In this document: positions 1-8,263 of the stretch, one piece after another
Layout: each line of letters opens with the position of its first letter
Position numbering within the stretch: position 1 is the stretch's first letter
Source: Streptomyces alfalfae
GTDB taxonomy: Bacteria > Actinomycetota > Actinomycetes > Streptomycetales > Streptomycetaceae
Assembly: GCF_004127445.1 (NCBI RefSeq)
Contig: NZ_QEXM01000033.1
Location: 1 to 64,000 of the forward strand
Direction: 5' to 3'
Length of the DNA: 64,000 nucleotides
Program-made: the position numbers and the translations under genes
The notes under the pieces: model-generated
The model's input: only the letters and a program-made list of their open reading frames with translations
What the model was told of the DNA's origin: nothing
Databases searched by the model: none

Positions 1-1511
1 ACCACCGGCTTGGTGTGCGGGTTGTCGACGCGGAAGATCCGCACGCCGTGCCCCATCCAGAACCGCAGCAGCCGCTCGGTCTCCGCGATCAGCCCCGGCA
101 TGTCCTCGCCGAAGGCGATCGGGTAGATGTCCTGGTACTTCTTCGGCGGGTTCTCGGCGTACGCGATGGAGCCGTCCGCCCTGCGGCGGAACCACTCCGG
201 ATGCTTGTCCACCCACGGGTGGTCCGGCGAGCACTGGAGGGCGAAGTCCAGGGCGACCTCCAGGCCGAGGCCCTCGGCCCTGCGCACGAAGGCGTCGAAG
301 TCGTCGAGCGTGCCCAGGTCGGGGTGGACGGCGTCGTGGCCGCCCGCCGGGGAGCCGATCGCCCACGGCACACCGACGTCCCGCGGGCCGGCCACGAGGG
401 AGTTGTTCGGACCCTTGCGGTGCGTGCCGCCGATCGGGTGGATCGGCGGCAGGTACACCACGTCGAAGCCCATCCCCGCGATGGCGGGCAACCGCTCGGC
501 GGCCGTGCGGAACGTCCCCGGGACCGGCGCGGCCCCCGGTCGGATCACCGCGCCCTCCGAGCGCGGGAAGAACTCGTACCAGGAGCCGAACAGCGCCCGG
601 CTCCGCTCCACGAGCAGGGGCAGGGCGGCCGAACGGGTGACCCGCTCCCGCAGCGGGTGGCGGGCGAGCACCGCTTCCACCCGTGGGGTGAGGGCCGCCG
701 CCAGACGGGCCACGGGCGGGCGCAGTTCGTCCCGCAGCGCATCGACGGCGTCGAGCAGGGCCCGGCGGTCCGCGCCCTCGGGCACCCCGCGCGCGGCACG
801 CTCGTACAGCAGCGCGCCCTCTTCGAGGGTGACTCCGGCGTCGATCCCGGCCGGGACCTTCACCTCGGCGGCGCGGAGCCAGCCCGTCACCGGGTCCGCC
901 CACGCCTCCACGGCGTACGTCCAGCGGCCCTCGGCGTCGGGCGTCACGTCGGCGCCCCAGCGGTCGGCGCCGGGGGCCAGTTCGCGCATCGGGGTCCAGG
1001 GTCCCGGGCGGCCGTCGGGGCCGAGCAGCACGACGTTGGCGGCGACCGCCTCGTGGCCCTCCCCGAAGACCGTGGCCGTGACCTGGAAGGTCTCCCCCGG
1101 CACCGCCTTGGCGGGGCGGCGCCCGCCCTCGACCACCGGCCGCACGTCACGGATGGGGACGTCGAAGGTGACCGGGCGCTCCACCGGCGCCGGCGGCGTC
1201 GCCCGCGCGGCGGAGCGCTTCCGCCCGGACGCCTTCGCGGCCGGGGTCTTCGCGGCGGAGGTCTTCGGCGCAGGTGTCTTCGGCGCGGAGGTCTTCGGCG
1301 CGGGCGCTTCGGTGGTGGGCGCCTGCGCGGCGGAGGCCTTCGGCGCGGGCGTCCTGGCGCGGGCCGCGCCCCGCTCGGACGCCGGGGCGGGCGGCTTCGG
1401 CCGGGTGGCGCCGCGTTCCGGGACGGCGGGCGCCGGCCGGGTGGCACTCGTACTCCGTTCCGCGGCAGAGGTCGTCGGCCGGACGGCGCTCGTCTGCGGA
1501 GCCTGGGTCAT
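1..1511 (-). CDS. glgE: GlgE maltosyltransferase, C-terminus cut off by window edge
   Basis: Alpha-1,4-glucan:maltose-1-phosphate maltosyltransferase (GH13_3), which extends alpha-glucan from maltose-1-phosphate in the cytoplasm. Only the first 503 codons are in the window. Visible family motifs are VVYLPPIHPIGGTHRKGPNN, the stretch around DFALQCSPDHPW, PPKKYQDIYP and FRVDNPHTKP; the Asp in the last (about residue 496) is the catalytic nucleophile of the family. The ATG at 1511 follows a GAGGAGAG ribosome site. Residues 1-110 are an Ala/Pro/Lys/Thr-rich low-complexity tail with APKTS/APKTP-type repeats, absent from typical GlgE and accounting for the shift of about 100 residues in the nucleophile number. 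The frame stays open upstream into a DUF5133-like segment. Divergent from the HATPase-glgX genes, which fits a glucan locus. Confidence 0.93.
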   Translation of the reverse strand, partial: MTQAPQTSAVRPTTSAAERSTSATRPAPAVPERGATRPKPPAPASERGAARARTPAPKASAAQAPTTEAPAPKTSAPKTPAPKTSAAKTPAAKASGRKRSAARATPPAPVERPVTFDVPIRDVRPVVEGGRRPAKAVPGETFQVTATVFGEGHEAVAANVVLLGPDGRPGPWTPMRELAPGADRWGADVTPDAEGRWTYAVEAWADPVTGWLRAAEVKVPAGIDAGVTLEEGALLYERAARGVPEGADRRALLDAVDALRDELRPPVARLAAALTPRVEAVLARHPLRERVTRSAALPLLVERSRALFGSWYEFFPRSEGAVIRPGAAPVPGTFRTAAERLPAIAGMGFDVVYLPPIHPIGGTHRKGPNNSLVAGPRDVGVPWAIGSPAGGHDAVHPDLGTLDDFDAFVRRAEGLGLEVALDFALQCSPDHPWVDKHPEWFRRRADGSIAYAENPPKKYQDIYPIAFGEDMPGLIAETERLLRFWMGHGVRIFRVDNPHTKPV

Positions 1512-1808
1512 CGATCTCTCCTCTGCCGGGATCCGGCGTTCGGGGCGCGGACTGCCGCCATACGGGGTGGACGGCCACCGGCCGCCGGTCGCTCGCCGAC
1601 GGCGCGAAGGCCGCAGGCCCAGGGAGAACTCGGCCGCGTCCGCCGCCACCCGGGCCGTGCCCTCACCCATCAGCACACACAGCGTGTACGCCGTGCTCTC
1701 GAAGCGCATCCGCACGCCTCGGTCGGCGGGGTCGGCGAGGAGCCGCCGTTCCCATGCCCGGTACGTGTCCAGGTGCCGCGCGACCTCGGCCTCGGCAGGC
1801 AACAGCAT
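1512..1808 (-). CDS. DUF5133-like reading frame in phase with glgE
   Basis: The ATG at 1808 begins MLLPAEAEVARHLDTYRAWE, followed by FESTAYTLCVLMGEGTARVAADAAE, which matches the Streptomyces DUF5133 family (small proteins of unknown function, usually under 100 residues). There is no stop codon between this ATG and the glgE ATG: the 99 codons run straight into GlgE, the last part (about residues 62-99) becoming Arg/Pro-rich and linker-like. Either a DUF5133-GlgE fusion is made, or the DUF5133 gene lost its stop and glgE is translated mainly from its own ribosome site at 1511. The missing stop is seen directly; what is actually made is inference. Confidence 0.6.
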
Positions 1809-2057
1809 CCGTTGCTCACCTTCTGAAGGGACCGGCGTGATCGCCGACCAGAGCGTGTGGACCCATAGTGCACGGGCCACCACGAGGCGTCCTGTTGGAA
1901 CTTCCCCGACTACGGGAGTGGCTCGTGTTGCACGAATGGAGCAGTGTGCCCACTCTGATAATGACTCAGAAGCGATCTACGCTCACGCTTCGTGCTCGGG
2001 GCGCGGCTCGCAGAGCCGTTTCGGTACCGGAAGCTTCGCTGAAGGGAGCCAAGAGCG

Positions 2058-2663
2058 ATGACAAGGTCAACCCCCTGCTACTACCACCTAGAGGTGGAGA
2101 TCACCCCGGAGAGGATCGAGCAGGTCAGGCGCATCCTGGCCGCCCATCTCCGGCACTGGGGGCTGGGAACACTCGTCGAACCCGTGAGCCACTGCGCCGG
2201 CGTCCTGCTGCGTGCGGTGGTGGAGCACGGGACGGACAGGAACACCGCCGTGGAGCTGTGGTGGAACAAGCAGCACCTCATCACCGCCGTGTCGGACAAC
2301 GAGCCCCACCTGCCGGACCCGCACTACGGGCCGCAGGGCTGTCTGGCGCAGATCGCCGCGCTGAGCGACGGGTGGGGGAACTACCCGGCGACCGACGGAA
2401 AGATCATCTGGTTCTCGCACCGCGCCCGTGCGGCCGAACGGGCCCCCCTGACGCCCTTCATGCCCACACCGGGACTGCTCACGGCCCTGGGCGTCCCCCG
2501 GGAGGTCCCCGTCGCCGGACTCGCCGCTCCGGAGCCGACGGAACCGCTGGTCGCCGCCGCCCTGCCGGGCGGCCACGTCCGGCGGTCCGACGGATCGTGC
2601 CCCACGATGGTGGGACGTTCCTCAGCGCCGGAGCCGAGGCCACGCACCGCGCCCGCCATGTGA
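2058..2663 (+). CDS. HATPase-like (anti-sigma-factor type) protein
   Basis: 201-residue protein resembling the HATPase_c_2/RsbW-like ATP-binding proteins that are abundant in Streptomyces. Residues about 10-125 carry the fold: a helix RIEQVRRILAAHLRHWGL, then LLRAVVEHG, then AVSDNEPHLPDP, corresponding to the N-box helix and the D-x-x-P loop. The usual ELxxNAxxH motif is degenerate here (the Glu and Asn are not in place), so ATP binding or kinase activity is doubtful. The C-terminal 75 residues are Pro/Ala-rich and probably disordered. The ATG follows GAAGGGAGCC. It lies upstream of glgX and divergent from glgE; a role in controlling glucan genes is only a guess. Confidence 0.7.
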   Translation: MTRSTPCYYHLEVEITPERIEQVRRILAAHLRHWGLGTLVEPVSHCAGVLLRAVVEHGTDRNTAVELWWNKQHLITAVSDNEPHLPDPHYGPQGCLAQIAALSDGWGNYPATDGKIIWFSHRARAAERAPLTPFMPTPGLLTALGVPREVPVAGLAAPEPTEPLVAAALPGGHVRRSDGSCPTMVGRSSAPEPRPRTAPAM

Positions 2664-2788
2664 ACCCCACGTTCACGCGGCAGCGCACCGGGCCGCGGCG
2701 CCCCGCCGGGGAAGCCGCGGCCTTTCGGCGTCCCGACGCCGGGCACGCGATCAGACTCGGACCACGCTCATCCGTACGGAGGCAGCGC

Positions 2789-4945
2789 GTGCGCACCTGG
2801 ACCGGACGCCCCTTTCCACTCGGCGCGACCTACGACGGCGAGGGCACCAACTTCGCCCTCTTCAGCGAGGCCGCCGACCGCGTCGACCTCATCCTCATCG
2901 ACGAGGACGGCGTCCACCGGCCCGTCACCCTCACCGAGGTCGACGGCTTCATCTGGCACGGCTACCTGCCGGGCATCGGCCCCGGTCAGCGCTACGGCTA
3001 CCGGGTGCACGGCCCCTGGGACCCGGCCGCCGGGCACCGCTGCAACCCCGCGAAGCTGCTTCTCGACCCCTACGCGCGGGCCTTCGAGGGGCAGATCGAC
3101 AACCACCCCTCCCTCTACGAACTCGCCGGGGACGGCCCCGACCCGGCCGACAGCGCCGCGCACACCCTGCTCTCGGTGGTCACCGACGACGCCTTCGACT
3201 GGGAGGGTGACGTGCCGCCCAGACGGCGGTACGCCGACAGCGTGATCTACGAAGCGCACGTGCGCGGCCTGACGCGCAGGCACCCGGGGGTCCCGGCGAA
3301 GCTGCGGGGCACCTACGCGGGGTTCGCGACCGAGCCGGTCATCGACCACCTGCTCTCCCTCGGGGTGACCGCCGTCGAGCTGATGCCCGTGCACCAGTTC
3401 GCGCAGGACGGCTTCCTGCGCGACCGGGGCCTCTCCAACTACTGGGGGTATACCTCCATCGGCTTCTTCGCCCCGCACAACGCCTACGCGGCCGACGGCT
3501 CGCGCGGCGAACAGGTCACCGAGTTCAAGTCGATGGTCAAGAAGCTGCACGCCGCCGGGCTCGAAGTGATCCTCGACGTGGTCTACAACCACACCGCGGA
3601 GGGCAACGAGAACGGCCCGACGCTCGCCTTCCGCGGCATCGACAACGCCTCGTACTACCGGCTCGCGGAGGACGACCCGGCGCACTACTTCGACACCACC
3701 GGCACGGGCAACAGCCTGCTGATGCGCCACCCCAACGTCCTGCAGCTCGTCATGGACTCGCTGCGGTACTGGGTCACCGAGATGCACGTCGACGGCTTCC
3801 GCTTCGACCTGGCCGCCACGCTCGCACGCCAGTTCCACGACGTGGACCGGCTCTCGGCCTTCTTCGACATGGTCCAGCAGGACCCGGTGGTCGGCCGCGT
3901 CAAACTCATCGCCGAACCGTGGGACGTCGGCGAGGGCGGCTACCAGGTCGGCAACTTCCCGCCGCTGTGGTCGGAGTGGAACGGCAAGTACCGCGACTCG
4001 GTGCGCGACTTCTGGCGGAGCCAGGAGCACACGCTGCCCGAGTTCGCCTCCCGCCTCACCGGCTCCGCCGACCTCTACCAGCGCGACCGCCGCAGACCGC
4101 GCGCCAGCGTCAACTTCGTGACCGCCCACGACGGCTTCACGCTGCGGGACCTGGTCTCGTACAACGACAAGCACAACGAGGCCAACGGCGAGGGCAACGA
4201 GGACGGCGAGAGCCACAACCGCTCCTGGAACTGCGGCGTCGAGGGGCCCACCGACGACGAGGCGGTGCTCGCGCTGCGGGCCAGGCAGCAGCGGAACTTC
4301 CTGGCCACCCTGCTGCTCTCGCAGGGCATCCCGATGATCGCCCACGGCGACGAGCTGGGCCGCACGCAGCGGGGCAACAACAACGCCTACTGCCAGGACG
4401 GCGAGCTGTCCTGGGTCAACTGGGACCTCGACCTCGAACAGCGCGACCTGGTCGCCTTCACCCGGCGCTGCATCTCCCTGCGCGCGGCCCACCCGGTGCT
4501 GCGAAGACGCCGCTTCTTCCGCGGCGACACGGTGACGCACGAGGGCCAGCCGCTGGCGGACCTGGTGTGGCTGCGGCCCGACGCGCGGGAGATGACGGAG
4601 GACGACTGGCAGCGGGCGGACGCGCACTCCGTCGGGGTCTTCCTCAACGGCGACGCGATCGCGGAGCCGGACCCCCAGGGCATGCCCGTCGTGGACGACT
4701 CCTTTCTGCTGTTGTTGAACAGCTTCCGGGAGCCGGTCCTCTTCCGGCTGCCCGACCCCGCGTACGGTGAGCGGTGGATGACACGGATCGACACCTCGGA
4801 CCCCCAGGGCCTCTCGGACGAGGCCGAACACAAGGCGGGCAGCGAGGTCGCCGTCGAGGCACACGGTCTGCTCCTGCTCTCCCGGCCCTCCATGACCGCG
4901 AGCGGCACCGCGCGAGACCACCGCCCGGACGGCGACGCCCCATGA
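2789..4945 (+). CDS. glgX: glycogen debranching enzyme GlgX
   Basis: Isoamylase-type GH13 enzyme that removes short alpha-1,6 branches from glycogen or limit dextrin. The GTG at 2789 is chosen because it follows GGAGG at the right distance and begins VRTWTGRPFPLGATYDGEGTN, the family N-terminus; the frame is open far upstream without coding character. At 718 residues it has normal length. The CBM48-type N-terminal domain covers about residues 1-130, then the TIM barrel with DVVYNHTAEG (region I), DGFRFDLA (Asp340 nucleophile), LIAEPWD (Glu376 acid/base) and VTAHDG (Asp448). With GlgE nearby it supports turnover of an alpha-glucan store. Confidence 0.95.
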   Translation: MRTWTGRPFPLGATYDGEGTNFALFSEAADRVDLILIDEDGVHRPVTLTEVDGFIWHGYLPGIGPGQRYGYRVHGPWDPAAGHRCNPAKLLLDPYARAFEGQIDNHPSLYELAGDGPDPADSAAHTLLSVVTDDAFDWEGDVPPRRRYADSVIYEAHVRGLTRRHPGVPAKLRGTYAGFATEPVIDHLLSLGVTAVELMPVHQFAQDGFLRDRGLSNYWGYTSIGFFAPHNAYAADGSRGEQVTEFKSMVKKLHAAGLEVILDVVYNHTAEGNENGPTLAFRGIDNASYYRLAEDDPAHYFDTTGTGNSLLMRHPNVLQLVMDSLRYWVTEMHVDGFRFDLAATLARQFHDVDRLSAFFDMVQQDPVVGRVKLIAEPWDVGEGGYQVGNFPPLWSEWNGKYRDSVRDFWRSQEHTLPEFASRLTGSADLYQRDRRRPRASVNFVTAHDGFTLRDLVSYNDKHNEANGEGNEDGESHNRSWNCGVEGPTDDEAVLALRARQQRNFLATLLLSQGIPMIAHGDELGRTQRGNNNAYCQDGELSWVNWDLDLEQRDLVAFTRRCISLRAAHPVLRRRRFFRGDTVTHEGQPLADLVWLRPDAREMTEDDWQRADAHSVGVFLNGDAIAEPDPQGMPVVDDSFLLLLNSFREPVLFRLPDPAYGERWMTRIDTSDPQGLSDEAEHKAGSEVAVEAHGLLLLSRPSMTASGTARDHRPDGDAP

Positions 4946-5050
4946 GGCTCTCGGTACGCCATCCGTGGGAGAACCCGGGCCCGGCGGGCCCTCAAGCACA
5001 GGTGCCGGAGTAATTCTCGAGGGTGCCTCGAATTCCAGGACGGGTTGCAC

Positions 5051-5923
5051 ATGCACCACGACGACAGGAATCCACCGAGCCGGGAGAGCACGGCCGTCGC
5101 GGGCGAGGGCGCCGGCTCCGCCAGGCGGACCGGGTCCGTGCTGAGCGAGTCGGCGGTCGGGGCTCCCTGCTGGGTCAGCCTGACGGCACGAGACCTCACC
5201 ACCGCACAAAGGTTCTACGGGGCGGTGATGGACTGGCGGTTCCGGCCCGCCAAACTCGGCGAACAGTTCTCGGTCGCCACCGCCGAGGGCGACCCCGTGG
5301 CCGGGGTCGGCGCCGTCGCCACCTCCCTGCAGATCGCGGCGGCCTGGACCCCGTACTTCGCGGTGCTGAGCGCCGACGAGACGGCGGGCCGCGTCCGGGA
5401 GCGCGGCGGGACGGTCGCGGTGGGGCCGATCCCCTTCCCCAACGGGCGCGCGGCCCTGCTGTCCGACCGCGACGGGGCCGTGTTCGGCGTCTGGGAGGGC
5501 GAGATCCTCACGAGCTGGCGCAGCGCGTCGCACGCCGCGCCCGCCTGGCTGCGGCTGCGCACCCGCGACGCCTTCGACGCCGCGATCTTCTACGGCGAGG
5601 TGCTCGACTGGGCGTGCGGCAGGCCGGAGTGCTGCGAGGTGCGCTACCAGGAGGAAGAGGTGGTCCTCTTCAGCGGCGGACGCCCGGCGGCGCGGCTCAG
5701 CTCCGGCGCCGTCGAGGCCTCCCCCGACCCGGCCGTCCGGCCGCACTGGCAGGTCCACTTCACCGTGAAGGACGTCGAGGCGTGCGTGCGCGCGGCGGCC
5801 GAGAACGGCGGCCACGTGATCGAGCAGGACCTCTCGGGGCGGCCCCCGACGGCGACCCTGCGCGACCCGGACGGCGCGCAGTTCAGGGTCATCGCCCGGG
5901 AGGCGGGACCGCCCCCTGCCTGA
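5051..5923 (+). CDS. VOC-family protein with two glyoxalase-fold modules
   Basis: 290-residue protein with two tandem vicinal-oxygen-chelate modules: one about residues 38-150 (PCWVSLTARDLTTAQRFYGA opening a beta-alpha-beta-beta-beta unit) and one about 158-285 (LRTRDAFDAAIFYGEVLDW, ending LRDPDGAQFRVIAR). This is the layout of Streptomyces CFP32-like or hydrolase-annotated VOC proteins, whose substrates are mostly unknown. The ATG at 5051 is preferred; a TTG two codons upstream is possible. It follows glgX by about 100 bases on the same strand. Metal ligands cannot be assigned by eye, so no reaction is proposed. Confidence 0.8.
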   Translation: MHHDDRNPPSRESTAVAGEGAGSARRTGSVLSESAVGAPCWVSLTARDLTTAQRFYGAVMDWRFRPAKLGEQFSVATAEGDPVAGVGAVATSLQIAAAWTPYFAVLSADETAGRVRERGGTVAVGPIPFPNGRAALLSDRDGAVFGVWEGEILTSWRSASHAAPAWLRLRTRDAFDAAIFYGEVLDWACGRPECCEVRYQEEEVVLFSGGRPAARLSSGAVEASPDPAVRPHWQVHFTVKDVEACVRAAAENGGHVIEQDLSGRPPTATLRDPDGAQFRVIAREAGPPPA

Positions 5924-5944
5924 GCCCCGGCGAGGCCGCCCGCC

Positions 5945-5967
5945 GCCCGCCCCGCCAAGGGGCGGGC
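5945..5967. terminator. GC-rich hairpin between convergent genes
   Basis: Perfect 9-bp stem GCCCGCCCC / GGGGCGGGC with loop GCCAA lies between the stops of two convergent genes (5923 and 5987). It has no T-run on either side, as is common for Streptomyces bidirectional terminators. Confidence 0.6.
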
Positions 5968-5986
5968 CCGAGGGAGCCGGGCCGGA

Positions 5987-7618
5987 CTAGACGGCGCCCG
6001 GCTTCCGGCCCGTCCTGCCGCGGCTGCCGAGCGCGCGCTGCGCGGTGGAGAAGATCCCGGAGCCGTAGCGACGCCGCAGGGCGGCGCGTGCGGCGTTGGC
6101 GCCCGGGGCCCCGTGGACACCGCCGCCGGGGTGCGCCGAGGCGGAGGCGAGGTAGAGGTGCGGCACCGGGGTCTCCGGGCGGCCCGCGCCAGGCACCGGC
6201 CGGAAGATGAGCTGCTGGTGCATGTTGGTCGTGCCGGAGTTGATCGCGCCGCCCCGCAGGTTGGCGTTCAGCTGCTCCAGCGTGGGCGGCGCCAGGACGC
6301 GCCGGTTGATGATCTTTTCGCGGAAGCCGGGCGCCAGGCGCTCGATCTGCTCCTCCACCCGGTCGGCCATGGTCTCGTTCTCGCGCTTGTCCCAGCGGCC
6401 CGTCAGGCCGTCGCCGCCCGCGTCGTCACGGACGCGGTGGGGCACGTGCGTGTACGCCCACGCCGATTCGGTGCCCGCGGGGGAGCGTGTGGCGTCGGCC
6501 GTGGTCATCTGGCCGACCAGCGAGAAGGGCCTGTCCGGCACGAGGCTCATCGCGATCTGCGCGGCGAACCGCGTCAACTCGTCCACCCCGTCGGCCACAT
6601 GCACGGTGCCCGCGCCCCTGGCGCCCTCCGCCGTCCAGGGGATCGGCCCCGAGAGGGCCCAGTCCACCTTGAACGTGGCGAAGTCCCACTGGAAGCGGCG
6701 CAGATCCTGGAGCAGGCGGTGCGGCAGATGCGCGGGGCCGACCAGCTTTCCGTACAGATCGGGGGCGGCCACGTCGGCGAGGACGGCCTTGCGCGCCACC
6801 ACGCCCTCGCCCGCCGCGGTGCGCACGCCGACCGCGCGCCCGCCGCGTACGACCACCTCGGTGACGCGCTCGCCGCAGCGGACCGTGCCGCCCTTGCGCT
6901 CAAGGCGGCTGACCAGGGCCGAGGTCAGGGCTCCCGCCCCGCCGACGGGGACGGGGAAGCCGTACGTCTGGCCGAGCATGGACATCAGCCAGCCGAAGCC
7001 GCCGCTGCCGGCCGCCTCGGGGGCGAGATCCGCGTGCAGGGCGTTGCCGGCGAGCAGCAGCCTGCCGCCCTCGCCCGCGAACTCCTCCTCGCCCAGCCTG
7101 CGCACGGGCAGCACCAGTGACCGCGCCACCCGCAGACCGCCGCCCGCCCGCAGCCGCGCGGCCAGGGTCAGCCCCGAGCGCACCGGCGGGAACGGCGTGA
7201 ACAGGGCGTCGATCAGCGGTTCGCGGAGGCGGTCCCAGATCGCGTGCAGGTTCTCCCAGCCGCGCGCGTCGCCCGCGGCGAAGGAGTCGACGGACGCGGA
7301 CGTGACGCCGCGGTCACGGCTCAGGACCGCGCAGCGGCCGTCCGTCAGCGGGTGGGCGAGGACGTGTTCGGCGTGGGCCCAGCGCAGCCCCTCGCGCTCC
7401 AGGCCGAGCCCGTCGATGATCGGCGACGCCACCGCCAGCGGGTAGAAGGCGCTGAACATGTCGCTGATGAAGTCGGGGTGCACCCCGCGGTCGCTGCGGA
7501 CGGCGCCGCCCGGCTCGTCCTGGGCCTCCAGGACCTCGACGCTCCATCCGGCGTCGGCCAGCAGGTTCGCCGCCACGAGACCGTTGGGTCCCGCGCCGAT
7601 CACCACTGCGTCCGGCAT
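5987..7618 (-). CDS. phytoene-dehydrogenase-like FAD oxidoreductase
   Basis: 543-residue flavoprotein of the phytoene desaturase/PYROXD2-like amine-oxidoreductase group. The N-terminus VVIGAGPNGLVAANLLADAG is a Rossmann GxGxxG fold binding the FAD ADP moiety, followed by EAQDEPGGAVRS. Near the C-terminus LYLASASAHPGGGVHGAPG is the second conserved FAD-contact motif of the family. The substrate is not apparent: there is no carotenoid synthase gene nearby. It is followed on the same strand after 15 bases by the upstream SRPBCC gene, so the two are probably co-transcribed. Confidence 0.85.
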   Translation of the reverse strand: MPDAVVIGAGPNGLVAANLLADAGWSVEVLEAQDEPGGAVRSDRGVHPDFISDMFSAFYPLAVASPIIDGLGLEREGLRWAHAEHVLAHPLTDGRCAVLSRDRGVTSASVDSFAAGDARGWENLHAIWDRLREPLIDALFTPFPPVRSGLTLAARLRAGGGLRVARSLVLPVRRLGEEEFAGEGGRLLLAGNALHADLAPEAAGSGGFGWLMSMLGQTYGFPVPVGGAGALTSALVSRLERKGGTVRCGERVTEVVVRGGRAVGVRTAAGEGVVARKAVLADVAAPDLYGKLVGPAHLPHRLLQDLRRFQWDFATFKVDWALSGPIPWTAEGARGAGTVHVADGVDELTRFAAQIAMSLVPDRPFSLVGQMTTADATRSPAGTESAWAYTHVPHRVRDDAGGDGLTGRWDKRENETMADRVEEQIERLAPGFREKIINRRVLAPPTLEQLNANLRGGAINSGTTNMHQQLIFRPVPGAGRPETPVPHLYLASASAHPGGGVHGAPGANAARAALRRRYGSGIFSTAQRALGSRGRTGRKPGAV

Positions 7619-7633
7619 GGGTACTCCCCCGTC

Positions 7634-8101
7634 TCAGGTCGTCGTGTGCTGGGCCGCGCGGTCGTGGGGCCTGCCCCGCTCGACCAGCGCCGCCAGGCGG
7701 CTGAGCATGCTGCGGTGCCGGATCTGGATCAGGGCGTCGACGGCGGCGTTGTGCAGGGCGCCGCCGAGGCCCTGCAGCGGGTGTTCGTCGACGCGCACCA
7801 GGGTGTGCTCGCCCCAGGGCTGTACCTCGATGGCGATCCGGGCCGTGCCGAGGGCACCGCTGTAGGCCTCCAGTTCGAGCCGGTCGGGCCGTTCCAGGCG
7901 GCGCACCACGGTGTGCCCCGAGAACTCCCGGGGGCCGAGCCGGACGGTGTACTCGATACGGGAGCCGACCTCCGGCCAGTGCCCGTCGATCGGCCGGGAG
8001 TCGTGCGTGCCGACCACCCAGTCGGCGTACCGGTGCCCGTCGTCGAGCACCTCCCAGACCGCCGAGGGGGGCTTCTTGATCAGGTGGTGGCGTACGGCCA
8101 C
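7634..8101 (-). CDS. SRPBCC (START-like) domain protein
   Basis: 155-residue single-domain protein of the polyketide cyclase/dehydrase-like SRPBCC superfamily, a helix-grip fold with a hydrophobic cavity. Typical features are the opening HLIKKPPSAVWEVLDDGHRYADWV, the central LERPDRLELEAYSGALGTARIAIEV and a long C-terminal helix LIQIRHRSMLSRLAALVERG. It lies 15 bases upstream of the FAD oxidoreductase in the same direction and may handle or bind the same small molecule; that link is inference. Confidence 0.8.
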   Translation of the reverse strand: MAVRHHLIKKPPSAVWEVLDDGHRYADWVVGTHDSRPIDGHWPEVGSRIEYTVRLGPREFSGHTVVRRLERPDRLELEAYSGALGTARIAIEVQPWGEHTLVRVDEHPLQGLGGALHNAAVDALIQIRHRSMLSRLAALVERGRPHDRAAQHTTT

Positions 8102-8150
8102 GTCATGCCCTTTCGTCCGGCGCGAGCCCGTCCGGGCCGGCGCGTCCGTA

Positions 8151-8221
8151 CTTTCCGTGCTGTCGGTGCTGTCCGTGCTGTCCGTGCTTTTGGTGCGGTC
8201 GTGCTTTTGGTGCGGTCGTGC
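8151..8221. repeat. short tandem repeats between two genes
   Basis: Two adjoining repeat tracts lie in a 160-base gap. First come about four 9-base units of the form TCCGTGCTG (near 8154-8189), then two exact 17-base copies TTTTGGTGCGGTCGTGC at 8188-8204 and 8205-8221, followed by a third, diverged copy. Function unknown; likely slippage-prone DNA. Confidence 0.85.
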
Positions 8222-8263
8222 TTCTCGTGCGGTCCGCGCTTTCCGTCCACGGCGGAGGCGGCG

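Noticed and set aside
15..2061. Long plus-strand frames across 15-2061
   Set aside because: They are antisense to glgE and its upstream frame; their Arg/Gly-rich composition is that of GC-rich shadow frames.
2768..5815. 1015-codon minus-strand frame opposite glgX
   Set aside because: Shadow of glgX and the VOC gene; no ribosome site and no recognisable domain, whereas the plus strand carries all GH13 motifs.
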